Positions 21,736 to 33,680 of a stretch of DNA of 64,000 bases are shown here, piece after piece. Both the position numbers and the translations under genes were made by a program. The notes below the pieces were generated by a model, which was not told the DNA's origin, did not search any database, and worked only from the letters and a program-made list of their open reading frames with translations. Origin of the DNA: Oasisia sp. SBJ-2009 (taxonomy: Eukaryota > Annelida > Polychaeta > Sabellida > Siboglinidae); assembly GCA_964017155.1 (NCBI GenBank), contig OZ024866.1, positions 19,053,404 through 19,117,403 of the forward strand, in the 5' to 3' direction. Every line of letters starts with the position of its first letter. Within the stretch, counting starts at the first letter, position 1.

Positions 21736-22785
21736 ACCGACACAGCCAACACTCCAGAACCAATATATTGTAACAAATGTTATGCTAAATACATTGAACA
21801 TGGTTACCAAGAATTGAAGTTTCTGATAAGAGTCAGCAATGCTAATGTGAGATCACTCAGTTCTTATTTAGTAATATTTACACAGATTAGCACCTGTGCG
21901 TACTGGGCAGTAAAACTGGACACCACCACCTGCTCATTCCCATTGTGTGTTAGAGAAGGTCTGGCTCAGATAAGCAAGCCCTTTGTCCAAGCCAGGTATC
22001 TCTAATTAAATAGGTCTCCCAAGGAGATCCCAATTCAACTTAACTGCCAGCTTGGTCTGTCATCATTGCCATTATTGTGTAACAAGGGCAGTCTGTGACG
22101 ATCTGTGCCACAATAACGTTATTTTACTATCTTATTTCTGACTTGTCATTGATTCAAAAGATTTTTAAGGTGCTCGTGTATGCAAGGCCAAACCTTTGAA
22201 TTAACTAGTCAGTGTATGAATAACACGATTTTGTGACCTTATTTCCTGTGACTTTTCCTAGACAAAACTGTAAATTTCTGCACACACTAAGGATTGACAG
22301 AAGCTGGCAGGGAAAACCAACGAAACAGTGACATATTCTGAATGTTTTCAAGAGTTATCAAAATGTTCTGTTACTAGAATGCCCACTGGCAACGTGTCAT
22401 TTTCCAAAACGTCATTGATCTGGTTAGCACATGTTATCATAACATAGTTAAACGCACACACACGCATGCATGTGCCATGCATGCAGCTATGCACGATATC
22501 TAGTTCCACGCACACATATATGAACACATGCATGCATGCATGCATGCATGCATGCATGCACAGGATTACACGCACTCACACGAAAAGGACTATAAGGTAA
22601 TCCCCCAACTAACAGGCACAAACAGTGTGCACATTTTGAGAGAAACTGCGCGGGCTGAGAAAGCTGAACCCGCATCCGCCCCGCAACTGTATAATTCGGC
22701 TCGCGCCCGTCCTACTCCGCCCAGCCCCTCCCCGCCCCGCCCCGTTCCGCCCCGTCCCCTAACAAATAAAAAAATCACTTTTTGG
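21736..22785. other. Spacer with short repeats and a C-rich patch
   Basis: Contains a short (CATG)n run (22527-22560), preceded by dispersed 'catgcatg' words, and a very C-rich patch (22655-22765) similar in style to the dispersed repeat heads. No supported coding region. Confidence 0.4.
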
Positions 22786-23875
22786 ATAAGTCCTCTCTCT
22801 ACAACTATGTTGACGATAACACTCTATCTTATACTCACTAAAACTCTGACACTCTCATTCACACTTGCAACAAGACTGTACTTCCACACTACAATTGTTC
22901 AAATCAACCATATGAAGGCTAACCCAACTAAATTCCAAGCAATTAGCTTTGGCAAGAGGGGAATTAGAGACATCACATATTTTACTTTTGAAAACACTAC
23001 CATTTACTGTGAAAACACTGTTGCCCTTCTCGGCATTGAGATTGATCATTCGCTAACATTTAGCAAACATATTACTAACATATGTAAAAGGCAGCTAGAC
23101 AGCTAGCGGTCTTAAAACGTATCGGCCATCTTCTTACTCGGCAAGGGGAATTTACAATTTTCAAATCCTCTATAACATCTAACGTTAACTACTGCCCGTT
23201 AATCTGGCATTTTGTAGCCAATCTAGCACCAACAAACTTGAAAATAAAATACAGGAGAGAGCATGTCGCTTTATTTACTGTGATTACGCATCCACGGACA
23301 ACGACCTCTTAAAGACCGCTAACATCAAACACCTCCATGTGAAAAGGATGAATGAAATGGCATGTGAAGTATTCAAAATCGTAAATAATATAGCTCCAAC
23401 TTTTATTCAAAATCTTATCATGCTTAAATGTTCCCAGTATTCCCTGCGAAAGGATCAAACTTCTGTCGTCCCAAAGGGAAACATGTCCAAATATGGAATT
23501 AAATATTTCACGCATGATAGGCCCCGGATCTGGAACAGCCTGCCAAATGAATTGCGAAAAACTGTAAACGGGGAGTTTCGCAGATTGATCCAGAACTAGG
23601 ATGGTCCGTCATGAAATTGCTGTATATGTAGGTGAACAGTTAACATGTCTGCCGCCATACCAATTTAATGAACAGGGTGTATATCATATTTATTGTATAC
23701 ATGCATGTGCTTCTTGTTATTTTACTCTTATTACCCTTATTTTATATATCTTAATGATTTAACTTAAATATTCTGTATGTTTCTTTCACGTTTTTATATC
23801 TTGTTGCGTTACATTTGTTTGTCGGAAAATAGCTCAGATGAGCCTTTGTTATCAAATTAAATAAAGATTCTTCGC
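22786..23875 (+). mobile_element. LINE 3' half: RT palm motif to 3' end
   Basis: The catalytic motif YNYVDDNTLSYTH reads at about 22800-22838, then a frameshift. At 22912-23106 comes MKANPTKFQAISFGKRG followed by ITYFTFENTTIYCENTVALL, the conserved post-palm block. Further blocks follow in shifted frames: LKRIGHLLTRQGEF, NYCPLIWHF (about 23190), then 23339-23599 with MNEMACEVFKIVNNIAPTFI and RIWNSLPNELRKTV, the standard LINE C-terminus. The tail ends in 'attaaataaagattc' near 23870. Several frameshifts make it inactive. Plus-strand orientation. Confidence 0.85.
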
Positions 23876-24039
23876 GATAATTCGCATAGCCTTTTTACTG
23901 TAGCAGAGAGAGTTTTCTTAGTCTAGACGGATACGTATTTCCCCATATGTCACATTAATAAAACATATATTATGGTTCAACAAGTGATTATTATAAAGTG
24001 CGTAATGTTTGAACGTCAAGAACATCCTTTGTTTTACAC

Positions 24040-24715
24040 AAAATGGCTATATTTTTTATACCTTCGTTTCAACGGTTTTTATCTGCTCTCTCCACGTTAC
24101 ACTTTCAGCAATTATTACACCAAGGAATTTTTGTAATTGACACCTGCTCAATTTTCATTCCATTCAAGGTGATGTCTGTTGTTGGTCTACGTTTTGTTTT
24201 ATTTGCAAATATGATCAAATGTGTTATGTTCACATCAAGCGATAAGGTATTAACTCTGAACCATATATCTAGTCTTTCTAGTTCGTTATTAATTATACAT
24301 GTATCTGTATCCACAATATTCCTAGTTGAGTAAAACAAAACGCTAGTGTCGTCTGCAAATAAAATACTATTAACCAATGTTAACACTTCACACAGAACCA
24401 ATGTTAACACTTCACACGTGTCATTGTTTTTATAAAATAATTAGTACTGGGCCAAGGATTGATCCTTGTGGGACTCTACACTTGATATTCTTGATTTAAG
24501 AACAGGAATAACCTTTGCGGTTTTCATGTCATTTGGAAATATTCCGGTGAATAATGATCTAATAAACATATGGGTTAACGCTTTTACAATTTGCTTTATT
24601 ACATACTTAACATTTTCCATACGAAGTCCCGTGGCTTTGACGTCAGTGGTGATGAAGGTGTTGGAGCGACTGCTCCTTACATATCTGAAGTATATTAAAC
24701 TTTAAAGCCGTTTTT
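24040..24715 (-). mobile_element. Second LINE reverse transcriptase fragment, minus strand
   Basis: On the minus strand the order is: SLFTGIFPNDMKTAKVIPVL (fingers region, about 24530-24620), a deletion, CRVPQGSILGPVLII (about 24440-24480), then NSILFADDTSVLFYS (catalytic FADD, about 24335-24375) and NTLSLDVNITHLIIFANKTK. Order and motifs identify a CR1/Jockey-type RT. Stops and a deletion between fingers and palm show decay. It lies tail-to-tail with the LINE at 22786-23875. Confidence 0.8.
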
Positions 24716-25154
24716 CTCAGAATCGTTTTTCAGAAAATGACTTGGTACACCTTCTCTTTATAAAACAATAACTTGGCGAACAATACAGCTAGACATTTGT
24801 ATTTGGTACCGTTGGAAAGCCCATAAAATTGCCTTTCACATGGTACCTTTAATTCAAAAAGTGATTTTCCTACTTATTCCTGATTTTGCTGTGTTGGGTC
24901 ACAATTTAGCTCTATAAATCTGTAAATGTCATTTTAAGCATACGTTTTACTATAATTGTTAATATAATTTTTTTTTGGACGCATTCAGTATAAAGTCAAT
25001 ATAACCAATAATAATAATAACGTTTATCACTGTGATAATACTAATTATAGTTTTAATGTTTTAATCACATCACATTCCAGCAATTAATCAGCTGAAATGG
25101 TTATACAATAAGTTATGTGATGTCGAGTCTGTTATTCAAGCAAGCACATTTTTA
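24716..25154. other. AT-rich spacer
   Basis: No gene, terminal repeat or array recognised. Confidence 0.4.
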
Positions 25155-25449
25155 ATTTTACATATAATTGAATTGTAAATATAATTTGTAATGACATTTT
25201 AGATCTCTTATAATATGTATTTATTTATTTGTTTGCTAACTAAAAATAATATCTTTAGAAGATAATTTATAACTTTAAAGGATATTTATTTTTATAAAGT
25301 TAACCTTTATAAAAATTAATATCCTTTAAAGTTATAAATTATCTTCTAAAGATATTATTTTTAGTTAGCAAACAAATAAATAAATACATATTATAAGAGA
25401 TCTAAAATGTCATTACAAATTATATTTACAATTCAATTATATGTAAAAT
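25155..25449. repeat. 295-bp nearly perfect palindrome
   Basis: The arms of about 145 bp are reverse complements around a centre at about 25302 ('ttataaagttaacctttataa'), with almost no loop. Outer ends are 'attttacatataatt' and its complement. It is AT-rich with no ORF. Without flanking target duplications I cannot tell a MITE from a palindromic duplication. Confidence 0.9.
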
Positions 25450-27119
25450 ACAAGTTTACAAAAATACAAGAGTACAAGTTTTTTATGCAAGCATTTTTAG
25501 GCCTCTTGATAACCAAGGTTTTCCTTTCCGTTTAGTGTTTTCTGGATACATTGTTATTTTGAGCTAACAGCCACTGGTGACTGTTTGCTGAGCTGATAGC
25601 TCTCGCGTTCGACGCGCTTTTCGTGAGTAAAGTACCACGCGAGGCGGCAAGCAGGTCCGTGTATATCCGTTTTTTCGTTTTTCGTTTTCAAATTTGCGAA
25701 CGAAAAACGGATAACGAATTCCTTTTTCGTTTTTCGTTTTCAAATTTGCGAACGAAAAACGAATTCCTTTTTCATTTTTCGTTTTCAAAAGTGAAGTAAG
25801 AAAAACGAAAAACGAATTCGTTTTTCGTTTTTAGTTTTTGCATTTAGGATGCTTCGGTCGCACTGCCACTTCGGGTGGCCGGTAAACATTGGTAGTTTCG
25901 GCGGGACATTTCGGTCGCACTGGCAGCGTTTTGAAAACAAACTCGCAGAAATTGCATCGGCGAAGTGGTATCTAAGTACCTACAGGTGAATATTGGGCGT
26001 TTCGGCGCTGTTTTATATGTTTCGACAATTTAATAAACTTTACTCAACCTTATATATAATAGATCGAAAGATGGATAAATCGAGAGTAGATGTATTTATT
26101 TTGTAACTGCAACTATGTGATGCAATAGTTATTTTAAATTTAGTTTGTAAAATATTTGACTTAGTGCTAATAAATAGTCGCTATCTTAGGGGCCATTTTG
26201 GGTTTTTAAATTAGCAATTTTTTATGTAATTATTGAATTCCATTGACGGACCATTACGGATAGCCCAATTATATATAGGAGCATGTATATTCCTGAGGAA
26301 TGTTTATTAACATTTGCTACTTTACGCATATTGTAAGTAGAGGATATGTGGTAAAAATATAATACGTTTATGGCTTAATGTGTTGCTAGAGTTAGTGCTA
26401 TTTCATTATTATTTTGCATAAGTAGTAATCTACAACAGTATGTTTGCATCCGTGTGTAATATGCTGCTTTACATAATGAATCAGACTTTTTTAAATTGTG
26501 ATTGGTTATGTTTTGATTAACCAAATATAGGTATTGTTTATTGTGTAAGGCATACCATTTTTAATACTCTTTTTTACAAATGTATATTATGTACTGAATG
26601 TGTGTATTCTGCTGTGTGCTGGTGTGAAATGATTATGCATATTTCTGGATTGTGTTATGTGCCAATTTTGAAAGTATGCGGGTAATGTTTTATGTTTATA
26701 TTTATAATAAAATTATAATATAATTACAATAATTTGGTATTCAACTTTTCCTTAAATATTAATTCTATGTGGGAGCTATATTTATTTGAATATATTATTC
26801 TTACAATTTTTTTGCAATTTGTTTATTCAATTACATTTGTGTTCCTAGATCAGTAGATGGTCATTAGTGTGAGGCAATATTATAGAATTATACAGTGAAT
26901 GTTTTATTCTAGTTTGAATAATATGCTTTAACCTAGTTATAGGTCCAATTGTTCGAAAACCTTCACAGATGACAGACACACAGTGAATATCGAATATTTG
27001 ATTAATAAAGACCTATAATAAACATATAGCTAAAACTACATACAGATGCGTTAATTGTATTTTATTGTATAATGTCAATCCAACTCAGTTGAGTTGCCAA
27101 TAAAACTCAGATGCTTAAT

Positions 27120-27204
27120 AAATAGGTTGATGAAGTAACATTAACAATTGACAGTGTAGATATTGAGAGATTTAACCAGTTTAACATTCTGGGCTTTACA
27201 TTAA
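27120..27204 (+). pseudogene. LINE fragment split by a TTAA insert (repeated in each unit)
   Basis: The frame reads IDSVDIERFNQFNILGFTL up to a TTAA at 27201. In copies 2 and 3 it recurs 1600 and 3200 bp later. The protein continues on the far side of the insert at 31254-31345 as ISHLNWIKHIDKIANRCSRT. Joined, GFTL plus ISHLNW is the normal LINE order. Confidence 0.65.
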
Positions 27205-27462
27205 AGGACAAAAAACGCAACTGTTTCGTGGCATACACCTAATAGAGTTAATATAAAGAAACAATGTCCACATATACTCAATTTTTTAACGCCAGCGGTT
27301 TACCAGAAAAATATTTTTGAACACCCAGCCATCCTAATACTATGCGCTACTCCATCTTAGACGAAGAATGACGTCACGACGGTGAGACCCTCTCCACGTA
27401 GATTCTCTGCATGGGGTTTGGCTGTTGTCATGAAATGGCTGCAACTCGGCAACGCGCGTAAC

Positions 27463-27686
27463 ATGCTGATGACGGTAAATATAAAGTTGTCTATTATTGT
27501 TATCGCTGAAATCATCCTATCAACTGATGATACATGTCTACTTCAAAGCGTTTCTCCTCAATATGGACCGAGCAAAGTGAACTGTACTTGGACTGGAGGG
27601 ATTCCAAACAGTACGCCTGCAAACGTGAATCCATTGCTTCAATACTACCGGTTGTTTCAACTATTATTGCAACCGTATGCTGAACA
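27463..27686 (+). CDS. Gene 2, candidate first exon, copy 1 (signal peptide)
   Basis: Starts at ATG 27463 (in-frame alternatives at 27430 and 27469) and runs 74 codons plus 2 bases to a gtaagg donor at 27687, phase 2; without splicing it stops at TAA three bases later. Residues 1-22 (MLMTVNIKLSIIVIAEIILS) look like a signal peptide. The mature part has two cysteines (DTCLLQ, VNCTWTGG) and two possible N-glycosylation sites (NCT, NST). Phase 2 matches exon 35906-36055, the next supported plus-strand exon, which is open only in that phase. It encodes Asp after the signal segment (STDDTC) where copies 2 and 3 have Gly. It lies within a transposon-like insert, so an unrelated transposon ORF is the main alternative. 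Confidence 0.4.
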
Positions 27687-29062
27687 GTAAGGCATAATTA
27701 CTAAAGTTTACCATAGATTTAACCACAGATTTAGATACACGTCTATAAGCAGCTGCTAGATGTCACGCCAACTGAACGAACTGTCGAAGACTCGAAGTTG
27801 TTGACCCTTAACAACGTCGCAGGAAGCTGACCGGTTTCAGCAGAGACATAGAATGCCGCGCGCTGAATAGCCAAGCCAAGTTAACCTTTCACTGATGGCG
27901 GCGTTTAGGCCATCGTGGATTTTACGCATATTGTAAGTAGAGGATATGTGGTAAAAATATAATACGTTTATGGCTTAATGTGTTGCTAGAGTTAGTGCTA
28001 TTTCATTATTATTTTGCATAAGTAGTAATCTACAACAGTATGTTTGCATCCGTGTGTAATATGCTGCTTTACATAATGAATCAGACTTTTTTAAATTGTG
28101 ATTGGTTATGTTTTGATTAACCAAATATAGGTATTGTTTATTGTGTAAGGCATACCATTTTTAATACTCTTTTTTACAAATGTATATTATGTACTGAATG
28201 TGTGTATTCTGCTGTGTGCTGGTGTGAAATGATTATGCACATTTCTGGATTGTGTTATGTGCCAATTTTGAAAGTATGCGGGTAATGTTTTATGTTTATA
28301 TTTATAATAAAATTATAATATAATTACAATAATTTGGTATTCAACTTTTCCTTAAATATTAATTCTATGTGGGAGCTATATTTATTTGAATATATTATTC
28401 TTACAATTTTTTTGCAATTTGTTTATTCAATTACATTTGTGTTCCTAGATCAGTAGATGGTCATTAGTGTGAGGCAATATTATAGAATTATACAGTGAAT
28501 GTTTTATTCTAGTTTGAATAATATGCTTTAACCTAGTTATAGGTCCAATTGTTCGAAAACCTTCACAGATGACAGACACACAGTGAATATCGAATATTTG
28601 ATTAATAAAGACCTATAATAAACATATAGCTAAAACTACATACAGATGCGTTAATTGTATTTTATTGTATAATGTCAATCCAACTCAGTTGAGTTGCCAA
28701 TAAAACTCAGATGCTTAATAAATAGGTTGATGAAGTAACATTAACAATTGACAGTGTAGATATTGAGAGATTTAACCAGTTTAACATTCTGGGCTTTACA
28801 TTAAAGGACAAAAAACGCAACTGTTTCGTGGCATACACCTAATAGAGTTAATATAAAGAAACAATGTCCACATATACTCAATTTTTTAACGCCAGCGGTT
28901 TACCAGAAAAATATTTTTGAACACCCAGCCATCCTAATACTATGCGCTACTCCATCTTAGACGAAGAATGACGTCACGACGGTGAGACCCTCTCCACGTA
29001 GATTCTCTGCATGGGGTTTGGCTGTTGTCATGAAATGGCTGCAACTCGGCAACGCGCGTAAC

Positions 29063-29286
29063 ATGCTGATGACGGTAAATATAAAGTTGTCTATTATTGT
29101 TATCGCTGAAATCATCCTATCAACTGGTGATACATGTCTACTTCAAAGCGTTTCTCCTCAATATGGACCGAGCAAAGTGAACTGTACTTGGACTGGAGGG
29201 ATTCCAAACAGTACGCCTGCAAACGTGAATCCATTGCTTCAATACTACCGGTTGTTTCAACTATTATTGCAACCGTATGCTGAACA
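29063..29286 (+). CDS. Gene 2, candidate first exon, copy 2
   Basis: Identical in structure to the exon at 27463 and displaced by exactly 1600 bp: same start, same gtaagg donor at 29287, phase 2. It has STGDTC in place of STDDTC after the signal segment. If each unit has its own promoter, this is an alternative first exon for the same downstream exons. Confidence 0.4.
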
Positions 29287-30404
29287 GTAAGGCATAATTA
29301 CTAAAGTTTACCATAGATTTAACCACAGATTTAGATACACGTCTATAAGCAGCAGCTAGATGTCACGCCAACTGAACGAACTGTCGAAGACTCGAAGTTG
29401 TTGACCCTTAACAACGTCGCAGGAAGCTGACCGGTTTCAGCAGAGACATAGAATGCCGCGCGCTGAATAGCCAAGCCAAGTTAACCTTTCACTGATGGCG
29501 GCGTTTAGGCCATCGTGGATTTTACGCATATTGTAAGTAGAGGATATGTGGTAAAAATATAATACGTTTATGGCTTAATGTGTTGCTAGAGTTAGTGCTA
29601 TTTCATTATTATTTTGCATAAGTAGTAATCTACAACAGTATGTTTGCATCCGTGTGTAATATGCTGCTTTACATAATGAATCAGACTTTTTTAAATTGTG
29701 ATTGGTTATGTTTTGATTAACCAAATATAGGTATTGTTTATTGTGTAAGGCATACCATTTTTAATACTCTTTTTTACAAATGTATATTATGTACTGAATG
29801 TGTGTATTCTGCTGTGTGCTGGTGTGAAATGATTATGCACATTTCTGGATTGTGTTATGTGCCAATTTTGAAAGTATGCGGGTAATGTTTTATGTTTATA
29901 TTTATAATAAAATTATAATATAATTACAATAATTTGGTATTCAACTTTTCCTTAAATATTAATTCTATGTGGGAGCTATATTTATTTGAATATATTATTC
30001 TTACAATTTTTTTGCAATTTGTTTATTCAATTACATTTGTGTTCCTAGATCAGTAGATGGTCATTAGTGTGAGGCAATATTATAGAATTATACAGTGAAT
30101 GTTTTATTCTAGTTTGAATAATATGCTTTAACCTAGTTATAGGTCCAATTGTTCGAAAACCTTCACAGATGACAGACACACAGTGAATATCGAATATTTG
30201 ATTAATAAAGACCTATAATAAACATATAGCTAAAACTACATACAGATGCGTTAATTGTATTTTATTGTATAATGTCAATCCAACTCAGTTGAGTTGCCAA
30301 TAAAACTCAGATGCTTAATAAATAGGTTGATGAAGTAACATTAACAATTGACAGTGTAGATATTGAGAGATTTAACCAGTTTAACATTCTGGGCTTTACA
30401 TTAA

Positions 30405-31253
30405 AGGACAAAAAACGCAACTGTTTCGTGGCATACACCTAATAGAGTTAATATAAAGAAACAATGTCCACATATACTCAATTTTTTAACGCCAGCGGTT
30501 TACCAGAAAAATATTTTTGAACACCCAGCCATCCTAATACTATGCGCTACTCCATCTTAGACGAAGAATGACGTCACGACGGTGAGACCCTCTCCACGTA
30601 GATTCTCTGCATGGGGTTTGGCTGTTGTCATGAAATGGCTGCAACTCGGCAACGCGCGTAACATGCTGATGACGGTAAATATAAAGTTGTCTATTATTGT
30701 TATCGCTGAAATCATCCTATCAACTGGTGATACATGTCTACTTCAAAGCGTTTCTCCTCAATATGGACCGAGCAAAGTGAACTGTACTTGGACTGGAGGG
30801 ATTCCAAACAGTACGCCTGCAAACGTGAATCCATTGCTTCAATACTACCGGTTGTTTCAACTATTATTGCAACCGTATGCTGAACAGTAAGGCATAATTA
30901 CTAAAGTTTACCATAGATTTAACCACAGATTTAGATACACGTCTATAAGCAGCAGCTAGATGTCACGCCAACTGAACGAACTGTCGAAGACTCGAAGTTG
31001 TTGACCCTTAACAACGTCGCAGGAAGCTGACCGGTTTCAGCAGAGACATAGAATGCCGCGCGCTGAATAGCCAAGCCAAGTTAACCTTTCACTGATGGCG
31101 GCGTTTAGGCCATCGTGGATTTCGTTAGAATTTGAGACTAAAGTCACATTCTGAGTAAACCGCTGACGTTAAAAAATTGAGTATATGTGGAAATTGTTAC
31201 TTTGTATAAACTCTATTAGGTATATGACGCGAAACCGTTGCGTTTTTTGTTGT
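30405..31253. mobile_element. TTAA-flanked element carrying the candidate first exon
   Basis: Bordered by TTAA at 30401-30404 and 31254-31257, with inverted ends of about 95 bp (AGGACAAAAAACGCAAC at the left; complement of ACAACAAAAAACGCAAC at the right; 'acctaatagagtt' shared further in). Deleting it with one TTAA restores the LINE frame (GFTL-ISHLNW). It is 849 bp in the third unit; the first two units hold it only up to 'catcgtggat'. The termini resemble those of the TTAA element at 8174-9455 (AGGA..CA..GCAAC), suggesting related families. Confidence 0.7.
30663..30886 (+). CDS. Gene 2, candidate first exon, copy 3 (nearest to exon 2)
   Basis: Same as copy 2 in sequence; donor at 30887. 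It is the copy closest to exon 35906-36055, with a predicted intron of 5.0 kb, and the only one whose enclosing TTAA element is complete on the right. If only one copy is used, this is the simplest choice. Confidence 0.4.
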
Positions 31254-32584
31254 TTAATCTCGCATTTAAACTGGATTAAACATATTGATAAAATAGCAAA
31301 CAGATGTTCTCGAACAATTGGACCTATAACTATATTGCCTCACACTAATTACCATCTACTGATCTAGGGACACAAATGTAATTGAATAAACAAATTGCAA
31401 AATAACTTATAAGAATAATATTTTCAAATAAATATAGCTCCCACATAGAATTAATATTTAAGGAAAAGTTGAATACCAAATTATTGTAATTATATTATAA
31501 TGTTGTTATAAATATAAACATAAAACATTACCCGCATACTTTCTAAATTGGCACATAACACAATCCAGAAATATGCATAATCATTTCACACCAGCACACA
31601 GCAGAATACACACATTCAGGATATAGTATACATTTGTAAAAAAGAGTATTAAAAATGGTATGCCTCACACAATAAACAATACCTATATTTGGTTAATCAA
31701 AGCATAACCAATCACAATTTTAAAAAGACTGATACATTATGTAAAGCAGCATATTACACACGGATGCAAACATTGTAAATTACTACATATGCAAAATAAT
31801 AATGAATTAACACTAACTCTAGCAACACATTAAGTTATAAACGTATTATATTTTTACCACATATCCTCTACTTACAATATGCGTAAAGTAGCAAATGTTA
31901 ATAAACATTACTCAGGAATATACATGCTCCTATATACAATTGGGCTATCCGTAATGGTCGGTCAATGGAATTCAATAATTACATAACAAATTGCTAATTT
32001 AAAAACCCAAAATGGCCCCTAAGATAGCGACTATTTATTAGTCATAATAGGGGCCTCCTAAGTCAAATATTTTACAAACTAAATTTAAAGTAACTATTGC
32101 ATCACACAGTAGCAGTTACAAAATAAATACATCTACTCTCGATTTATCCATCTTTCGATCTATTATATATAAGATTGAGTAAAGTTTATTAAATTGTCGA
32201 AACATAAAAAAAACAGCGCCGAAACGACCAATATTCACCTGTAGATACTTAGATATACCAATTCGCCGATGCAATTTCTGCGAGTTTGTTTTCAAAACGC
32301 TGCCAGTGCGACCGAAATATCTCGCCGAAACTACCAATTTTTACCGGCCACCCGAAGTGGCAGCGCGACCGAAGCATCCTAAATGCAAAAACGAAAAACG
32401 AATTCGTTCTTCTTACTTCACTTTTTAAAACGAAAAACTAATTCGTTTTTCTTACTTCACTTTTGAAAACGAAAAAGGAATTCGTTTTTCGTTTTTCGTT
32501 CGCAAATTTGAAAACGAAAAACGAAAAAGGAATTCGTTATCCGTTTTTCGTTCGCAAATTTGAAAACGAAAAACGAAAAAACGG

Positions 32585-33634
32585 CTTATATGTAGACGGA
32601 TGGATTATCATTGAAGACAGAAACACACGGGTAAATGACTATGCCATTTATTGTGGTTTAACATACGAAACAACTAAACAAAAACCTGTAAACATAAAAT
32701 AAAATTGTCATTACTACATGTGTTACAATGGAACATAAGATCATTCAATAGCATGAAACATAATATTCATTGCATAATATTGATATAGTTCAATTGCATG
32801 TAGAACATCTCATCTGCAAATAGCAGGTTAGCTCCTGTGATATTTGTAAATAGACATCATTTTTGCAAAACTTATCATCAATAAACACAGGTATATTAAA
32901 GTAAACACTGCTCTCCCATGTTGAGAAACGAATACATCCTACGTAACATCAGCAGAGTAATCAATCCAAGTAATTATGTCATACATAATAAGTAAATACT
33001 CAGTTAATAATGCATCTACAATTAAATGTATATGTTACTACATTATATCCTTTCATGTCTAAGGTATAATCAATACTTATGCATGACAAATAATACTAAC
33101 ACAAGCAATATGTATTGTCTAAAAATGAATGACTTCCATAACATATGACAAGCATGTAATTGTTCCTAACCAATTAATAATACATTATTACATCCATGCA
33201 GGCAATCATGTGTGCTCACCCCAACTAGGATATGTAGAAACTACTGCAGCTGAGCATCGGCTCAGTACAAGTAGGTCTATGCTACATGTCTGCTGTCTGT
33301 AAACAAATAAACAACAGTCCTACTGCCAAGCATGGTACCAATTATAACAAGTCTATCATATTAACCCATTTACAACCAATTATCAGCTGTAAACTAATAA
33401 CTAATATTGAATAACTAGATATCTTATGTCTAAGATTGCATTCTGTTAACACTCAGTATCTTCATACAAGCTCTGCAGATGACACATCTACAAGTGTTAC
33501 ATACACTCTGGCTTGCGTAACCTCGCACAATAAGTGTAACTAGTTAGAACAACTTAGTGTTTAAAACAATACTTATTGAACATAATCTATGATAAGCTTA
33601 ATCATATAAATCATATAAAATCCAAAGTTAATAG

Positions 33635-33636
<2 letters not shown>
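32585..33636. other. Spacer
   Basis: AT-rich, with no recognised gene or repeat up to the CT array. A short open stretch that continues out of the inverted-repeat end (32590-32700) has no recognisable motif. Confidence 0.4.

Positions 33637-33678
<42 letters not shown>
33635..33678. repeat. (CT)n microsatellite
   Basis: About 22 uninterrupted CT units. Confidence 0.95.

Positions 33679-33680
<2 letters not shown>

Larger units (their letters stand above)
26321..31120. repeat. Three tandem copies of an exact 1600-bp unit
   Basis: Units 26321-27920, 27921-29520 and 29521-31120 all begin 'tttacgcatattgtaag' and end 'catcgtggat'. By eye, copies 2 and 3 are indistinguishable. Copy 1 differs at a few single sites (near 26640, 27527 and 27754). 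Each unit contains part of the left arm of the enclosing element, the 5' half of a LINE fragment, most of a TTAA-flanked insert and one candidate signal-peptide exon. The near identity implies very recent amplification, gene conversion or an assembly effect. Confidence 0.95.
25667..32584. mobile_element. Large inverted-repeat element enclosing the 1600-bp tandem array
   Basis: The left arm (25667 to about 26960) and right arm (about 31307-32584) are reverse complements. Both ends start with CCGTTTTTTCGTTTTTCG, and the outer 130 bp of each arm are subrepeats of 'cgttttcaaatttgcgaacg' and 'aaacgaattc'. Further in, both arms share 'cgaccgaagcatcctaaatg' and 'gatggataaatcgagagtag' in opposite orientation. 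The left arm runs directly into the first 1600-bp unit. No transposase is present and no target duplication is obvious (flanks 'gtgtatat' and 'cttatatg'). Confidence 0.75.

Noticed and set aside
22528..22785. N-terminal part of the 192-codon ORF at 22528-23106
   Set aside because: It is (CATG)n and a C-rich repeat that happens to be in frame with the LINE; only the LINE part is meaningful.
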